This document shows positions 42,243 to 51,499 of a stretch of 64,000 bases of DNA, piece after piece. The notes beneath the pieces were generated by a model. It was not told where the DNA came from and ran no database searches. It saw only the letters and a program-made list of their open reading frames with translations. How positions within the stretch are numbered: position 1 is the first letter of the stretch; each line of letters begins with the position of its first letter. A program made the position numbers and the translations under genes. The DNA is taken from the NCBI GenBank assembly GCA_011754535.1, contig JAAQVN010000001.1, positions 1,984,001-2,048,000 of the forward strand, given 5' to 3'. This DNA is from Enterobacter asburiae. GTDB lineage: Bacteria; Pseudomonadota; Gammaproteobacteria; Enterobacterales; Enterobacteriaceae.

Positions 42243-44618
42243 ATGACTGCTATCTATAAGGACGCGGGACGTCCCGTACACGAGCGCGTCGCCGATTTAC
42301 TGGCGCGTATGACCCCGGAAGAGAAGTTCGCCCAGATGCATGCGTACTGGCTGATCCTCGATGAAAACGGTAACCACCGCGAGCGCAGCGATCTCAGCGA
42401 TGAGTTCGCTGGCGTGAGCCAGCAGGCTGCACTCAGCGAACGGCTGAAGCTGGGCGTCGGGCAAATTACGCGCCCGCTGGGCACCCACATCGTTGATGCG
42501 AAAACCGGCGTGCGCGCCGCTAACCGCCTGCAGCGCATGATGATGGAGGAGACGCGTCTTGGCATTCCGGCATTGTTCCATGAAGAGTGCCTGGTGGGGC
42601 TGCTGTGCAAAGACGCCACGCTGTTCCCGTCGTCGCTGAACTACGGCTCCACCTGGGACCCTGAACTGGTGCAGCGCGCGGCAGAGCAGATTGGTAAAGA
42701 GGCGCGTTCCGTCGGCTGCCAGCAGGGGCTGGCCCCGGTGCTGGACGTTTCCCGCGACGTGCGCTGGGGGCGAACCGAAGAGACCTTCGGGGAAGATCCC
42801 TGGCTGGTGGGGGTGATGGCCACCGCCTACGTGAAAGGCTTACAGGGCGATAAGCGCGATCTGCTGGCGACGCTCAAGCATTACGTGGGCCACTCGTTCA
42901 GCGAAGGGGCGCGTAACCACGCCCCGGTTCATCTCGGCTTCAGCGAGCTGAACGACACCTTCCTGCTGCCGTTTGAAATGGCGGTTAAGCTGGCAAACGC
43001 CGGTTCGGTCATGCCCGCCTACCACGATATCGATAACCAGCCGGGGCACAGCGACAGCTTCCTGCTGACCACCGTCCTGCGTGAACAGTGGGGCTTCGAC
43101 GGCATTATTGTCGCGGACTACGGCGGCGTCAGCCTGCTGCACCAGCATCACGGGATTTCCCACGACGCAGCGGAGTCCGCTGCGCTGGCCTTTAACGCCG
43201 GGCTGGACGTTGAGCTGCCGAAAGACGACTGCGCGAGCCATCTGGCAGATGCCGTTGAGCGTGGATTGATTTCCATGACGAAGGTGGATGAGATCGTAGC
43301 GCGTACGCTGACCGAAAAATTCCGCCTCGGCCTGTTTGAGAACCCGTATGCCGATGAAAACGGTATCGATCTGCAAAATGAGATGACCCGAGAGGTCGCG
43401 CGGGAGGTAGCGACCAAATCGATCACGCTTCTGGAAAACGACGGCATTCTGCCGCTGAACGGTAAGCCCCGCGTGGCGGTGGTGGGGCCGACGGCAGACG
43501 ATCCGCTGGCGTTACTTAGCGGCTACAGCTTCCCGGTGCATTTGATCATCAGCGATATGGTTGAGGAAACCTCGCAGGTGACGACCCCGCGCGCGGCGCT
43601 GGAGCAGTACCTGGGGGCATCGAACGTGCGCTATGCAAAAGGGTGCCACATTATCGAAAAACGGATGGCGGGCGCGCCGGTCTTCCCCGGCGACAGCGGC
43701 GGCAAGCCGATGCAGCAGTCTCCCGTGTCGCAAAGCACGGCACTTATCCCCGAGGCGGTCAACGCCGCGCAGGAGAGTGACGTGGTGGTGGCCTGCGTGG
43801 GCGATCTCGCCGGACTGTTCCAGAGTGGCACGGTCGGGGAAGGATCTGATACCGATTCTCTGAATCTGCCCGGCGTGCAGCAACAGCTGCTGGACGCCCT
43901 GGTCGCCACCGGCAAACCGGTGATTGTCGTGATGACCGGCGGGCGCCCGTACAACCTTCAGGGGCTGGAGGACAAGGTTGCCGCGCTGATGATGGCCTGG
44001 GCGCCGGGGCAGGAAGGGGGCTGGGCGATTGCCGATGTGCTGACCGGTCGCGCGGAGCCGCAGGGGCGGCTGGTTGTCAGCGTGCCGAAAAGCGCCGGGG
44101 CGATGCCGTACTACTACAACCACAAGCTGAAAAGCGGCGGCACGCCGTTTGCGTTCCATTTCGGTGCGCGTTATCCGTTTGGTTTTGGCCTTGGCTGGAC
44201 GCAGTTTAGCTGGGGCGCTGCCCGCGTCGCTGAAAGCCGCGTGCCGGTCGACGGTGAGGTGACGCTGAGTGTGGATATCACCAATACCGGCGAGCTCAGC
44301 GGGAGTGAAGTCGTGCAGGTCTACGTGCGGGACAGGGTCGCTACCCAGGTGCGCCCGCTTCAGGAGCTGAAGGCCTTCCAGCGCGTCACGCTCTCGCCGG
44401 GCGAAACCGCCACGCTCACCTTCACGCTGCCGGTTGAGATGTTCAACTTCACCCGTCGTGACGGGAAACGCATTGTTGAGCCTGGCGAGTTTGAACTGCA
44501 GATTGGCGCATCGTCGGCGGATATCCGCGAGGTCGTGACGGTCAACGTAACCGGAGAGACGCGGGTTCTGCCTGCTGAATGGCGAATGCTCAGTCGCTGT
44601 GACGTGAAGCGCGCGTAG
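42243..44618 (+). CDS. cytoplasmic glycoside hydrolase family 3 enzyme
   Basis: 791-aa GH3 beta-glycosidase (beta-glucosidase or beta-xylosidase type). The N-terminal barrel contains the LKHYVGHSFSEGARN segment (about 211) and the nucleophile Asp292 in GFDGIIVADYGGV. The alpha/beta sandwich domain follows (LLENDGILPLNG, about 397), then a fibronectin-III-like C-terminal domain. No signal peptide is visible, which fits hydrolysis after import by the adjoining symporter. The operon is absent from this position in K-12. The stop lies seven bases from the 3' end of rprA on the other strand. Confidence 0.88.
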   Translation: MTAIYKDAGRPVHERVADLLARMTPEEKFAQMHAYWLILDENGNHRERSDLSDEFAGVSQQAALSERLKLGVGQITRPLGTHIVDAKTGVRAANRLQRMMMEETRLGIPALFHEECLVGLLCKDATLFPSSLNYGSTWDPELVQRAAEQIGKEARSVGCQQGLAPVLDVSRDVRWGRTEETFGEDPWLVGVMATAYVKGLQGDKRDLLATLKHYVGHSFSEGARNHAPVHLGFSELNDTFLLPFEMAVKLANAGSVMPAYHDIDNQPGHSDSFLLTTVLREQWGFDGIIVADYGGVSLLHQHHGISHDAAESAALAFNAGLDVELPKDDCASHLADAVERGLISMTKVDEIVARTLTEKFRLGLFENPYADENGIDLQNEMTREVAREVATKSITLLENDGILPLNGKPRVAVVGPTADDPLALLSGYSFPVHLIISDMVEETSQVTTPRAALEQYLGASNVRYAKGCHIIEKRMAGAPVFPGDSGGKPMQQSPVSQSTALIPEAVNAAQESDVVVACVGDLAGLFQSGTVGEGSDTDSLNLPGVQQQLLDALVATGKPVIVVMTGGRPYNLQGLEDKVAALMMAWAPGQEGGWAIADVLTGRAEPQGRLVVSVPKSAGAMPYYYNHKLKSGGTPFAFHFGARYPFGFGLGWTQFSWGAARVAESRVPVDGEVTLSVDITNTGELSGSEVVQVYVRDRVATQVRPLQELKAFQRVTLSPGETATLTFTLPVEMFNFTRRDGKRIVEPGEFELQIGASSADIREVVTVNVTGETRVLPAEWRMLSRCDVKRA

Positions 44619-44625
44619 TCAGGAT

Positions 44626-44731
44626 AAAAAAAAGCCCATCGTGGGAGATGGGCAAAGACTACACACAGCAATTCGTTGTTTCACTCAGGGGATTTCCATG
44701 CTTATAAACCAAGGTGTTGATTTATAACCGT
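44626..44731 (-). ncRNA. rprA: RprA small RNA
   Basis: Hfq-dependent regulatory RNA of about 106 nt that activates rpoS translation and acts on csgD and other messengers. Read on the minus strand from 44731 it begins ACGGTTATAAATCAACA, includes GGAAATCCCCTGAGTGAAAC and ends in the terminator GCCCATC-TCCCAC-GATGGGC followed by eight T residues; all these blocks match E. coli RprA as I recall it. Its location beside ydiK is also conserved. Confidence 0.95.
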
Positions 44732-44737
44732 GAGCTA

Positions 44738-44780
44738 ATAGTAGGCATTGTGTTATTTAGCGTCGATCAGATTCGTCTCA
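44738..44780 (-). promoter_or_regulatory. rprA promoter with candidate RcsB site
   Basis: A -10 hexamer TACTAT (44743 to 44738) ends seven bases before the RNA start. TGAGACGAATCTGATCG (44780 to 44764) is in the position of the RcsB box known for E. coli rprA and reads nearly the same as remembered. Envelope-stress (Rcs) activation is therefore likely. Confidence 0.65.
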
Positions 44781-44906
44781 ATAGTTAAAGAGACGTAAAG
44801 ATTTCTTGAGGATAATAGCGGACTTACTGTTGAAATAGCGGGTCTGACCAGTGAGTGACGAATAAATAGTTTAGTAATGCTTAAGTGTTGATGAGGGTAA
44901 TGTAGA

Positions 44907-44932
44907 CCGGGTGCGCGTTAGCGCCACCCGGC
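44907..44932. repeat. REP element
   Basis: CCGGGTG-CGCGTTAGCGC-CACCCGG, the classic REP palindrome with the GTTA centre, directly after the ydiK stop codon. Confidence 0.85.
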
Positions 44933-44940
44933 CAAAAGGC

Positions 44941-46056
44941 TTACTGCGTGTTCTTCTCTTCCAGCTCTTCCAGCTCGCTCAGAATCACGTCCGGGTCGGT
45001 TCCCGGCGGCGGCACTTCATGAACCCAGGCGGAGAACAGGCGCCAGGTGACGGCGAGCAGCACCGGGCCAATGAACAGACCGATCATCCCGAAGGCAATC
45101 AACCCGCCGATAACGCCGGAGAGTATCAGGATCAGCGGCAGGTCTGCACCCATACGGATGAGGATGGGGCGAATCACGTTATCCATGGTGCCGACCACGC
45201 AGCTCCAGACCAGCAGAACCGTCCCCCACGTGGTATCACCCGTCCAGTAGAGCCAGATAATACTCGGAACCAGCACCAGCAGCGGCCCCAGTTGCGCAAG
45301 GCAGGTCATCAACATGACCACGGTAAAGACGGTGGCGTACGGTACGCCGGAAATCGCCAGGCCGATACCGCCCAGCACCGCCTGCACCAGCGCCGTCACC
45401 ACGACGCCCAGGGCGACCGCGCGCACGGCCTGCGCGGCCAGCAGTACCGCGGCATCGCCCCGTTTTCCCGCCAGGCGGGTGGCAAAGTGACGAACGCCTA
45501 AAGCCACCTGCTCACCGCGCCAGTAAAGCAGGGCGCTGAAGACCAGCATCAGGGTACAGTGCATCATAAAGCGGCCGATATGCGCGGCCTGACCGACAAA
45601 CCAGGTGGTGGTGGTGCCAATATACGGACGCACTTTCGCCATCAGCGCGCTGCCACCCATCTCCAGCAGGCTATGCCAGCCGCTGTAGAGTTTAGCGCCC
45701 ACGACCGGAATGCTGTTCAGCCAGGCAAGATCCGGCAGCGTCAGGTCGCCGCTGGTCACGGCGCGGATCACCGGGCCGCTGGAGTCGACAAGGCTGTTAA
45801 CCAGCAGGGCAATCGGAATAATAAACAGCAGGAACAGCAGCAGCGTCATGACCAGCACGGCTAAGCCGCGGCGGCCAAACAGCAGCTTCTGCAGGCGTAA
45901 TAAAAGAGGCCAGGTTGCGACGACAACGGTCGCGGCCCACGCAAAGCCGAGAATAAAGGGTTGAACAATCCACAGACACGCAATAATCATGAGGGCTAAG
46001 AACAGCACCGACAGCAGAATTTGCGCAACATCCCTGGGCTGACGAAGATTGACCAT
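44941..46056 (-). CDS. ydiK: AI-2E family membrane transporter YdiK
   Basis: 371-aa inner-membrane protein of the AI-2E/PerM exporter family. Paired hydrophobic segments occur at about residues 12-50 and 65-90, a long amphipathic middle region follows, and four more hydrophobic segments lie from about 210 to 345. The C-terminus is acidic (ELEELEEKN). It matches E. coli YdiK in sequence and place beside rprA; substrate unknown. Confidence 0.92.
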   Translation of the reverse strand: MVNLRQPRDVAQILLSVLFLALMIIACLWIVQPFILGFAWAATVVVATWPLLLRLQKLLFGRRGLAVLVMTLLLFLLFIIPIALLVNSLVDSSGPVIRAVTSGDLTLPDLAWLNSIPVVGAKLYSGWHSLLEMGGSALMAKVRPYIGTTTTWFVGQAAHIGRFMMHCTLMLVFSALLYWRGEQVALGVRHFATRLAGKRGDAAVLLAAQAVRAVALGVVVTALVQAVLGGIGLAISGVPYATVFTVVMLMTCLAQLGPLLVLVPSIIWLYWTGDTTWGTVLLVWSCVVGTMDNVIRPILIRMGADLPLILILSGVIGGLIAFGMIGLFIGPVLLAVTWRLFSAWVHEVPPPGTDPDVILSELEELEEKNTQ

Positions 46057-46254
46057 AAACGAAACATTTCCTTAAATGAACGCCAGCCGGGCTGGCGGGA
46101 ACGTAAACCGCATCTCTCTAATCATTAGTGATATCAGCGATTTTTGACAGGCGAATTCTGCCTGTAATTCAGCAGAGATTATAAGAAAAAAATGTGATAA
46201 AACTTTTAAGATACACGCAAACGATTCCCACAACTCTAATTAGGGTCGACAGTA

Positions 46255-49200
46255 ATGATCCCACAGATTTCTCAGGCACCTGGCGTCGTTCAGCTGGTGC
46301 TTAATTTTTTGCAGGCACTGGAGCAACAGGGTTTTACAGGTGATACCGCCACGAACTATGCCGACAGGCTGACGATGGCAACCGATAACAGTATCTACCA
46401 GCTTCTTCCCGATGCCGTCGTTTTCCCTCGATCTACGGCCGATGTGGCGCTTATCGCCCGGCTGGCAACGCAGGAGCGCTTTGCCTCTCTGGTCTTCACG
46501 CCGCGCGGCGGTGGCACCGGGACCAATGGTCAGGCGCTGAACCAGGGCATAATTATTGATATGTCGCGCTATATGAACCGCATCATTGAGATCAACCCTG
46601 AAGAGGGGTGGGTGCGGGTCGAAGCGGGCGTCATCAAAGATCAGCTTAATCAGTATCTCAAGCCTTACGGCTACTTTTTTGCCCCTGAGCTCTCCACCAG
46701 CAACCGCGCGACCATTGGTGGAATGATCAATACTGATGCTTCCGGCCAGGGCTCGCTGGTCTACGGTAAAACCTCCGATCACGTGCTGGGTGTGCGTGCG
46801 GTGCTGCTGGGCGGCGACATCCTTGATACCCAGCCGATGCCGGTTGAACTGGCGGAAACGCTGGGCAAAGATAACACCGCCAGCGGGCGCATCTACCGTA
46901 CCGTGCTGGAACGCTGCCGCGACAACCGCCAGCTTATTCTCGACAAATTCCCCAAACTGAACCGCTTTTTAACGGGCTACGACCTGCGCCACGTGTTTAA
47001 TGACGACCTGACGCAGTTTGATTTAACCCGCGTGCTGACCGGCTCCGAAGGGACGCTGGCGTTTATTACCGAGGCGCGGCTGGATATCACCCGCCTGCCG
47101 AAGGTGCGTCGTCTGGTGAACGTCAAATATGACTCCTTCGACTCCGCGCTGCGCAATGCGCCGTTTATGGTGAAAGCGCAGGCGCTGTCGGTGGAAACCG
47201 TCGACTCGAAGGTGCTCAATCTGGCCCGGGAAGATATCGTCTGGCACTCCGTTAGTGACCTCATTACCGACGTGCCGGATAAAGAGATGCTCGGTCTCAA
47301 TATTGTGGAATTTGCCGGCGATGATGCGGAGCTGATTGAACGCCAGGTCACCACGCTCTGCCAGCGTCTGGATGAGCTGATTGCGCAGGGAGAAGGCGGT
47401 GTGATCGGCTGGCAGCTCTGTAACGATCTGGCCGGTATCGAACGTATTTACGCCATGCGTAAAAAAGCCGTGGGCCTGCTCGGCAATGCGAAAGGGGCGG
47501 CGAAGCCCATTCCTTTTGCCGAAGATACCTGCGTGCCGCCTGAACATCTGGCGGATTATATCGTTGAGTTTCGCGCCCTGCTGGACAGCCACGGCCTGAG
47601 CTATGGCATGTTCGGCCACGTGGATGCCGGGGTGCTGCACGTGCGTCCGGCGCTGGACATGTGCGACCCGCAGCAGGAGATCCTGATGAAGCAGATCTCC
47701 GACGACGTGGTGGCCTTGACCGCCAAATACGGCGGTCTGCTGTGGGGAGAGCACGGGAAAGGATTCCGCGCGGAATACAGCCCGGCCTTCTTCGGGGAGC
47801 AGCTCTACGCGGAACTGCGTAAGGTGAAAGCGGCATTTGACCCGGATAACCGCCTTAACCCGGGGAAAATCTGCCCGCCAGAAGGCGTGGACGCGCCAAT
47901 GCTCCAGGTGGATGCCGTCAAGCGCGGCACCTACGACAGACAGATTCCGATTGCGGTGCGCTCGTCCTGGCGCGGCGCGATGGAGTGTAACGGCAACGGC
48001 CTGTGCTTTAACTTCGACGCGAAAAGCCCGATGTGCCCGTCAATGAAAATCACCAGCAACCGTATTCACTCGCCGAAAGGGCGGGCGACGCTGGTACGCG
48101 AGTGGCTGCGTCTGCTTGCGGATCGCGGCGTCGATCCCCTGAAGCTGGAGCAGGAGCTGCCGGAAAAACGGGCCAGCCTGCGCTCGCTGATTGAGCGCAC
48201 CCGCAACAGCTGGCATGCCAACAAGGGCGAATATGATTTCTCCCATGAGGTGAAAGAGGCGATGTCCGGCTGCCTGGCCTGTAAAGCCTGCTCTACCCAG
48301 TGCCCGATTAAAATCGACGTGCCGGAATTCCGCTCGCGCTTCCTGCAGCTTTACCACACCCGCTACCTGCGCCCGGTGCGCGACCATCTGGTGGCGACGG
48401 TGGAAAGCTATGCGCCGCTGATGGCGCGCGCGCCGAAGACCTTCAACTTCTTTATCAACCAGCCGCTGGTGCGCAAGCTTTCCGAAAAACACATCGGCAT
48501 GGTCGATCTGCCGCCGCTGTCGGTGCCGTCTCTGCAGCGCCAGCTCGTCGGCCATCGCTCGGCAAACATGACCCTGGAGCAGCTCGAAGCGCTTACCCCT
48601 GAGCAAAAAGCGAACGTGGTGCTGGTGGTCCAGGATCCGTTTACCAGTTACTACGACGCCCAGGTCGTGGCCGATTTCGTCCGTCTGGCGGAGAAAGTGG
48701 GTTACCAGCCGGTGGTGCTGCCGTTCTCGCCTAACGGCAAGGCGCAGCACATCAAGGGTTTCCTGAACCGATTTGCGAAGACAGCGCAGAAAACGTCTGA
48801 CTTCCTGAATCGCGTGGCGCAACTCGGAATACCGATGGTCGGCGTCGATCCGGCGCTGGTGCTTTGCTATCGCGATGAATACAAACAGACGCTGGGTGAG
48901 AAGCGGGGCGATTTCCACGTGATGCTGGTGCACGAGTGGCTGCCGTCGGCCCTGGAAGAGAAGACCGTTCAGGAGGCTGGCGGTGAACCGTGGTATCTGT
49001 TCGGCCACTGTACCGAAGTGACGGCGCTGCCGGGGGCCCCGGCGCAGTGGGCCGCTATTTTTGCGCGTTTCGGCGCGAAGCTGGAGAGCGTCAGCGTGGG
49101 CTGCTGCGGGATGGCTGGTACCTACGGCCACGAAGTGAAAAATCACGCCAACTCGCTCGGCATCTATGAGTTGTCCTGGCATCAGGCGATGCAGCGTTTA

Positions 49201-49311
49201 CCGCGCAACCGCTGCCTGGCGACGGGCTACTCCTGCCGCAGCCAGGTCAAGCGGGTAGAAGGTAACGGCGTACGCCACCCATTGCAGGCTTTACTGGAGA
49301 TAATTGGATGA
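46255..49311 (+). CDS. ydiJ: D-2-hydroxyglutarate dehydrogenase-type FAD/Fe-S oxidoreductase YdiJ
   Basis: 1018-aa flavoprotein. The FAD-binding domain (TPRGGGTGTNGQALNQGIIID, about residue 82) and FAD-linked oxidase C-terminal domain (about 230-545, with VDAGVLHVRP) are fused to a ferredoxin-like 4Fe-4S segment (CLACKACSTQCP, about 672) and a C-terminal Cys-rich domain (GCCGMAGTYGHE, about 945). The E. coli homologue oxidises D-2-hydroxyglutarate. The stop overlaps the menI start by four bases. Confidence 0.94.
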   Translation: MIPQISQAPGVVQLVLNFLQALEQQGFTGDTATNYADRLTMATDNSIYQLLPDAVVFPRSTADVALIARLATQERFASLVFTPRGGGTGTNGQALNQGIIIDMSRYMNRIIEINPEEGWVRVEAGVIKDQLNQYLKPYGYFFAPELSTSNRATIGGMINTDASGQGSLVYGKTSDHVLGVRAVLLGGDILDTQPMPVELAETLGKDNTASGRIYRTVLERCRDNRQLILDKFPKLNRFLTGYDLRHVFNDDLTQFDLTRVLTGSEGTLAFITEARLDITRLPKVRRLVNVKYDSFDSALRNAPFMVKAQALSVETVDSKVLNLAREDIVWHSVSDLITDVPDKEMLGLNIVEFAGDDAELIERQVTTLCQRLDELIAQGEGGVIGWQLCNDLAGIERIYAMRKKAVGLLGNAKGAAKPIPFAEDTCVPPEHLADYIVEFRALLDSHGLSYGMFGHVDAGVLHVRPALDMCDPQQEILMKQISDDVVALTAKYGGLLWGEHGKGFRAEYSPAFFGEQLYAELRKVKAAFDPDNRLNPGKICPPEGVDAPMLQVDAVKRGTYDRQIPIAVRSSWRGAMECNGNGLCFNFDAKSPMCPSMKITSNRIHSPKGRATLVREWLRLLADRGVDPLKLEQELPEKRASLRSLIERTRNSWHANKGEYDFSHEVKEAMSGCLACKACSTQCPIKIDVPEFRSRFLQLYHTRYLRPVRDHLVATVESYAPLMARAPKTFNFFINQPLVRKLSEKHIGMVDLPPLSVPSLQRQLVGHRSANMTLEQLEALTPEQKANVVLVVQDPFTSYYDAQVVADFVRLAEKVGYQPVVLPFSPNGKAQHIKGFLNRFAKTAQKTSDFLNRVAQLGIPMVGVDPALVLCYRDEYKQTLGEKRGDFHVMLVHEWLPSALEEKTVQEAGGEPWYLFGHCTEVTALPGAPAQWAAIFARFGAKLESVSVGCCGMAGTYGHEVKNHANSLGIYELSWHQAMQRLPRNRCLATGYSCRSQVKRVEGNGVRHPLQALLEIIG

Positions 49312-49718
49312 TCTGGAAACGTGCCGTGACGCTGCAGGCGCTGAACGCCATGGGCGAGGGGAATATGGTGGGGCTGCTGGATATCCAGTTCACCCGCATC
49401 GGGGAAGACGATCTGGAGGCGACGATGCCTGTCGATAGCCGCACCCACCAGCCGTTTGGTCTGTTGCACGGCGGGGCCTCCGTCGTGCTGGCGGAAACCC
49501 TGGGCTCTGTCGCGGGGTATCTCTGCACCGAAGGCGAGCAGAAGGTGGTCGGGCTTGAGGTGAATGCTAACCATATTCGCTCGGTGCGTAGCGGACGCGT
49601 GCGCGGTATTTGCCGCGCTCTGCACGCCGGTAGCCGCCACCAGGTGTGGCAGATTGATATTCTTGATGAGCAGGATCGCCTGTGCTGCTCGTCGCGGCTG
49701 ACGACGGCAGTCGTGTAA
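49308..49718 (+). CDS. menI: 1,4-dihydroxy-2-naphthoyl-CoA thioesterase MenI (YdiI)
   Basis: 136-aa hotdog-fold thioesterase of menaquinone synthesis. The catalytic Glu is in LLHGGASVVLAETLGS (about residues 52-67). ATGA overlap with the end of ydiJ implies translational coupling. Sequence and position match E. coli YdiI. Confidence 0.94.
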   Translation: MIWKRAVTLQALNAMGEGNMVGLLDIQFTRIGEDDLEATMPVDSRTHQPFGLLHGGASVVLAETLGSVAGYLCTEGEQKVVGLEVNANHIRSVRSGRVRGICRALHAGSRHQVWQIDILDEQDRLCCSSRLTTAVV

Positions 49719-49803
49719 AGTTTTCAGATGAATTGGCTTTGGTCAAAAACTAGCCAGAACGTTGTGATATACTGGTCAGGATTTGTACATAAGCGAGGAC
49801 ATC

Positions 49804-49998
49804 ATGGATACTGAAATAACCCCAACACAGCTGGCAATTGAATATTTACGTCGCGATAAGAGCAACCTGTCTCCGGCGCAGTACCTGAAAAAGCTGAAAC
49901 AGCTTGAGCTGGAATTCACGGATTTGCTGGCGCTCTCTTCGAATGAGCTGAAAGAAGAGATCTACTTTGCCTGGCGGTTGGGCGTTCACGTCCATTGA
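49804..49998 (+). CDS. ydiH: conserved hypothetical protein YdiH
   Basis: 64-aa soluble protein, LSPAQYLKKLKQLELEF then LKEEIYFAWRLGVH, matching E. coli YdiH. ATG 49804 follows GCGAGGACATC. Function unknown. In K-12 the next gene is sufA; here the next 13.6 kb are inserted sequence. Confidence 0.9.
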   Translation: MDTEITPTQLAIEYLRRDKSNLSPAQYLKKLKQLELEFTDLLALSSNELKEEIYFAWRLGVHVH

Positions 49999-50013
49999 GC
50001 GAGTGTTGTTGAA

Positions 50014-50036
50014 AAGGCCGCGACTGCGGCCTTTTT
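50014..50036. terminator. ydiH terminator
   Basis: AAGGCCGC, loop GACT, GCGGCCTT followed by more T residues; the left flank is A-rich, so it may also serve the minus-strand regulator gene ending at 50049. Confidence 0.9.
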
Positions 50037-50048
50037 TGTGTCCGGAAT

Positions 50049-50678
50049 TCAGTATCGGGCAGGAAGCTTGTTGATCCTGATGAGTCGGCCTTCTTCGATT
50101 TCGATAAATCCGCCGGTTTTTAAATCCGCCAGAATACGCATTACGCCGCTGCGGGAGAGCTGGGTTTTCTCCCGGATATACCTTTCCGCCGTCACGCTGC
50201 TGCGATAGCTCTCATCTTCCTCCATCAGCTTTATCAGCTGCTGGCGAATCATCTCATACGCCGTCGGGGCGCCCTGCGGCATTACATTGTTATAAAGACG
50301 GCTATACACAAACATGAGTTGCTTCGAGAGCAGCCCCCACAGCGCCTTATCTTTAATAATCTCATTCACCCGCGCGGTGGAGAGCGTGCCAATCAGGCAC
50401 GGGCTAACCGTCTTGATATAATCATTAAAATAGATATCGGTGAGGTTAGCGAGGCCGAACACGGCGGGGCTGCGGGCCGTAGACAGCATCATATCGTCGC
50501 TTCTTCTGTAGATAGCGACCGTCCCCTCAAGAATTAAATAGCACATTCCCTGACCGTTGATCTGGAGGTCAAGCCGCTCGCCGCGAGCGGTGCGTCGCGT
50601 TGTGCAATCAGGCTGTAAGTGTGAAATAAGCTCTTGTGCGTAAGGTGAGCCGCGGTGAGACGTTTCTGGAAGGGACAT
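50049..50678 (-). CDS. Crp/FNR-fold regulator, IprA-like (paralogue 1)
   Basis: 209-aa DNA-binding protein resembling E. coli IprA/YaiV. An N-terminal cyclic-nucleotide-binding-like barrel (CYLILEGTVAIYRRSDD, about 45-61) lacks the phosphate-binding RxSE signature of true cAMP sensors. A C-terminal winged helix has the recognition segment LSRSGVMRILADLKTGGFIEI (about 173) and the protein ends INKLPARY. It lies 70 bp downstream of its paralogue, same strand, probably one operon. Likely a regulator of the adjacent fimbrial genes; inferred. Confidence 0.78.
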   Translation of the reverse strand: MSLPETSHRGSPYAQELISHLQPDCTTRRTARGERLDLQINGQGMCYLILEGTVAIYRRSDDMMLSTARSPAVFGLANLTDIYFNDYIKTVSPCLIGTLSTARVNEIIKDKALWGLLSKQLMFVYSRLYNNVMPQGAPTAYEMIRQQLIKLMEEDESYRSSVTAERYIREKTQLSRSGVMRILADLKTGGFIEIEEGRLIRINKLPARY

Positions 50679-50747
50679 GGTAGCCGGTAACCTTAAGAAT
50701 AACCTGGCTAATTATAGCGTCTCTCGCTGATACAGGCACGGTGGCAA

Positions 50748-51407
50748 TCAATATTTACGTGGCAGATGGTGAATTTCACGCAGCACACCGCGCTCCATGG
50801 TGATGTACTTGCCGGTCCGCAGTTCCGACAGAATACGCATAATTCCGCTACGTGAAAGATACGTCCGGCTTTTGATGTAGGCTGCCGCCGTCGTATTGTG
50901 CCGTATGGCGTCCGGCTCCTGCATCAGCTCAACAAGCTGGAACCGGATGATATCGTAGGCAGACATTTGCGATATTTGCGCGCAATGTTCGTATACCCGC
51001 GAGGCGGTATAAATAAGCAGCTTTGAAAAGTGCTCCCATAAATCATGCTGCGACACAATCTGGTTAAAGCTTTCCAGGGGCACGCGGGCGATTTCCGCGG
51101 TTTCCAGCGCCCTGACGTAAAGATGCTCAGAGGAGAATTGACTGCTCACGCCCAGAATAAAAGGCGCTGACTCAGAGTTTAATACAATACCGTCACCGCG
51201 GCGATGAAGCGCCACGCTGCCCTGGATAAGCAAAAAGCACTGCCGTACATCATCTTTATAATAATGAACCGTTTCACCCCGGGCGATGATCATTCTCTTC
51301 GCTGCCGGGACCACATGGTTAATCAGCGTGTCTATATGGAATAACGGTTTTAAATCCAGAGCGGATGACGGCTGATTATTCAGCGGGGTGGTTAAACGTG
51401 TATTCAT
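50748..51407 (-). CDS. Crp/FNR-fold regulator, IprA-like (paralogue 2)
   Basis: 219-aa relative of the neighbouring regulator: barrel segment CFLLIQGSVALHRRGDG (about 76) and winged helix with LSRSGIMRILSELRTGKYITM (about 184), ending HHLPRKY. The recognition core LSRSG-V/I-MRIL is shared by both paralogues, so they may read the same DNA site. ATG 51407 follows GAGGTATCTT; an open frame continues to 51491 without support. Divergent from fimA across 405 bp that hold three palindromes. Confidence 0.78.
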   Translation of the reverse strand: MNTRLTTPLNNQPSSALDLKPLFHIDTLINHVVPAAKRMIIARGETVHYYKDDVRQCFLLIQGSVALHRRGDGIVLNSESAPFILGVSSQFSSEHLYVRALETAEIARVPLESFNQIVSQHDLWEHFSKLLIYTASRVYEHCAQISQMSAYDIIRFQLVELMQEPDAIRHNTTAAAYIKSRTYLSRSGIMRILSELRTGKYITMERGVLREIHHLPRKY

Positions 51408-51499
51408 AAGATACCTCACATCGACTGCTTGTGTGATCATTTTTTGATCTGCGAAGAGAATTATCTTAAAAATTAATAACTCAGGGAACATTCTGCAGA

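Noticed and set aside
44901..44906. TAGAC next to the REP element after ydiK as a fourth GTCTA box
   Set aside because: Only one half-site is present and it abuts a REP palindrome; no partner at the right distance.
48040..49182. 380-codon open frame on the minus strand
   Set aside because: Antisense to ydiJ, whose 1018-aa frame is intact and has clear domains.
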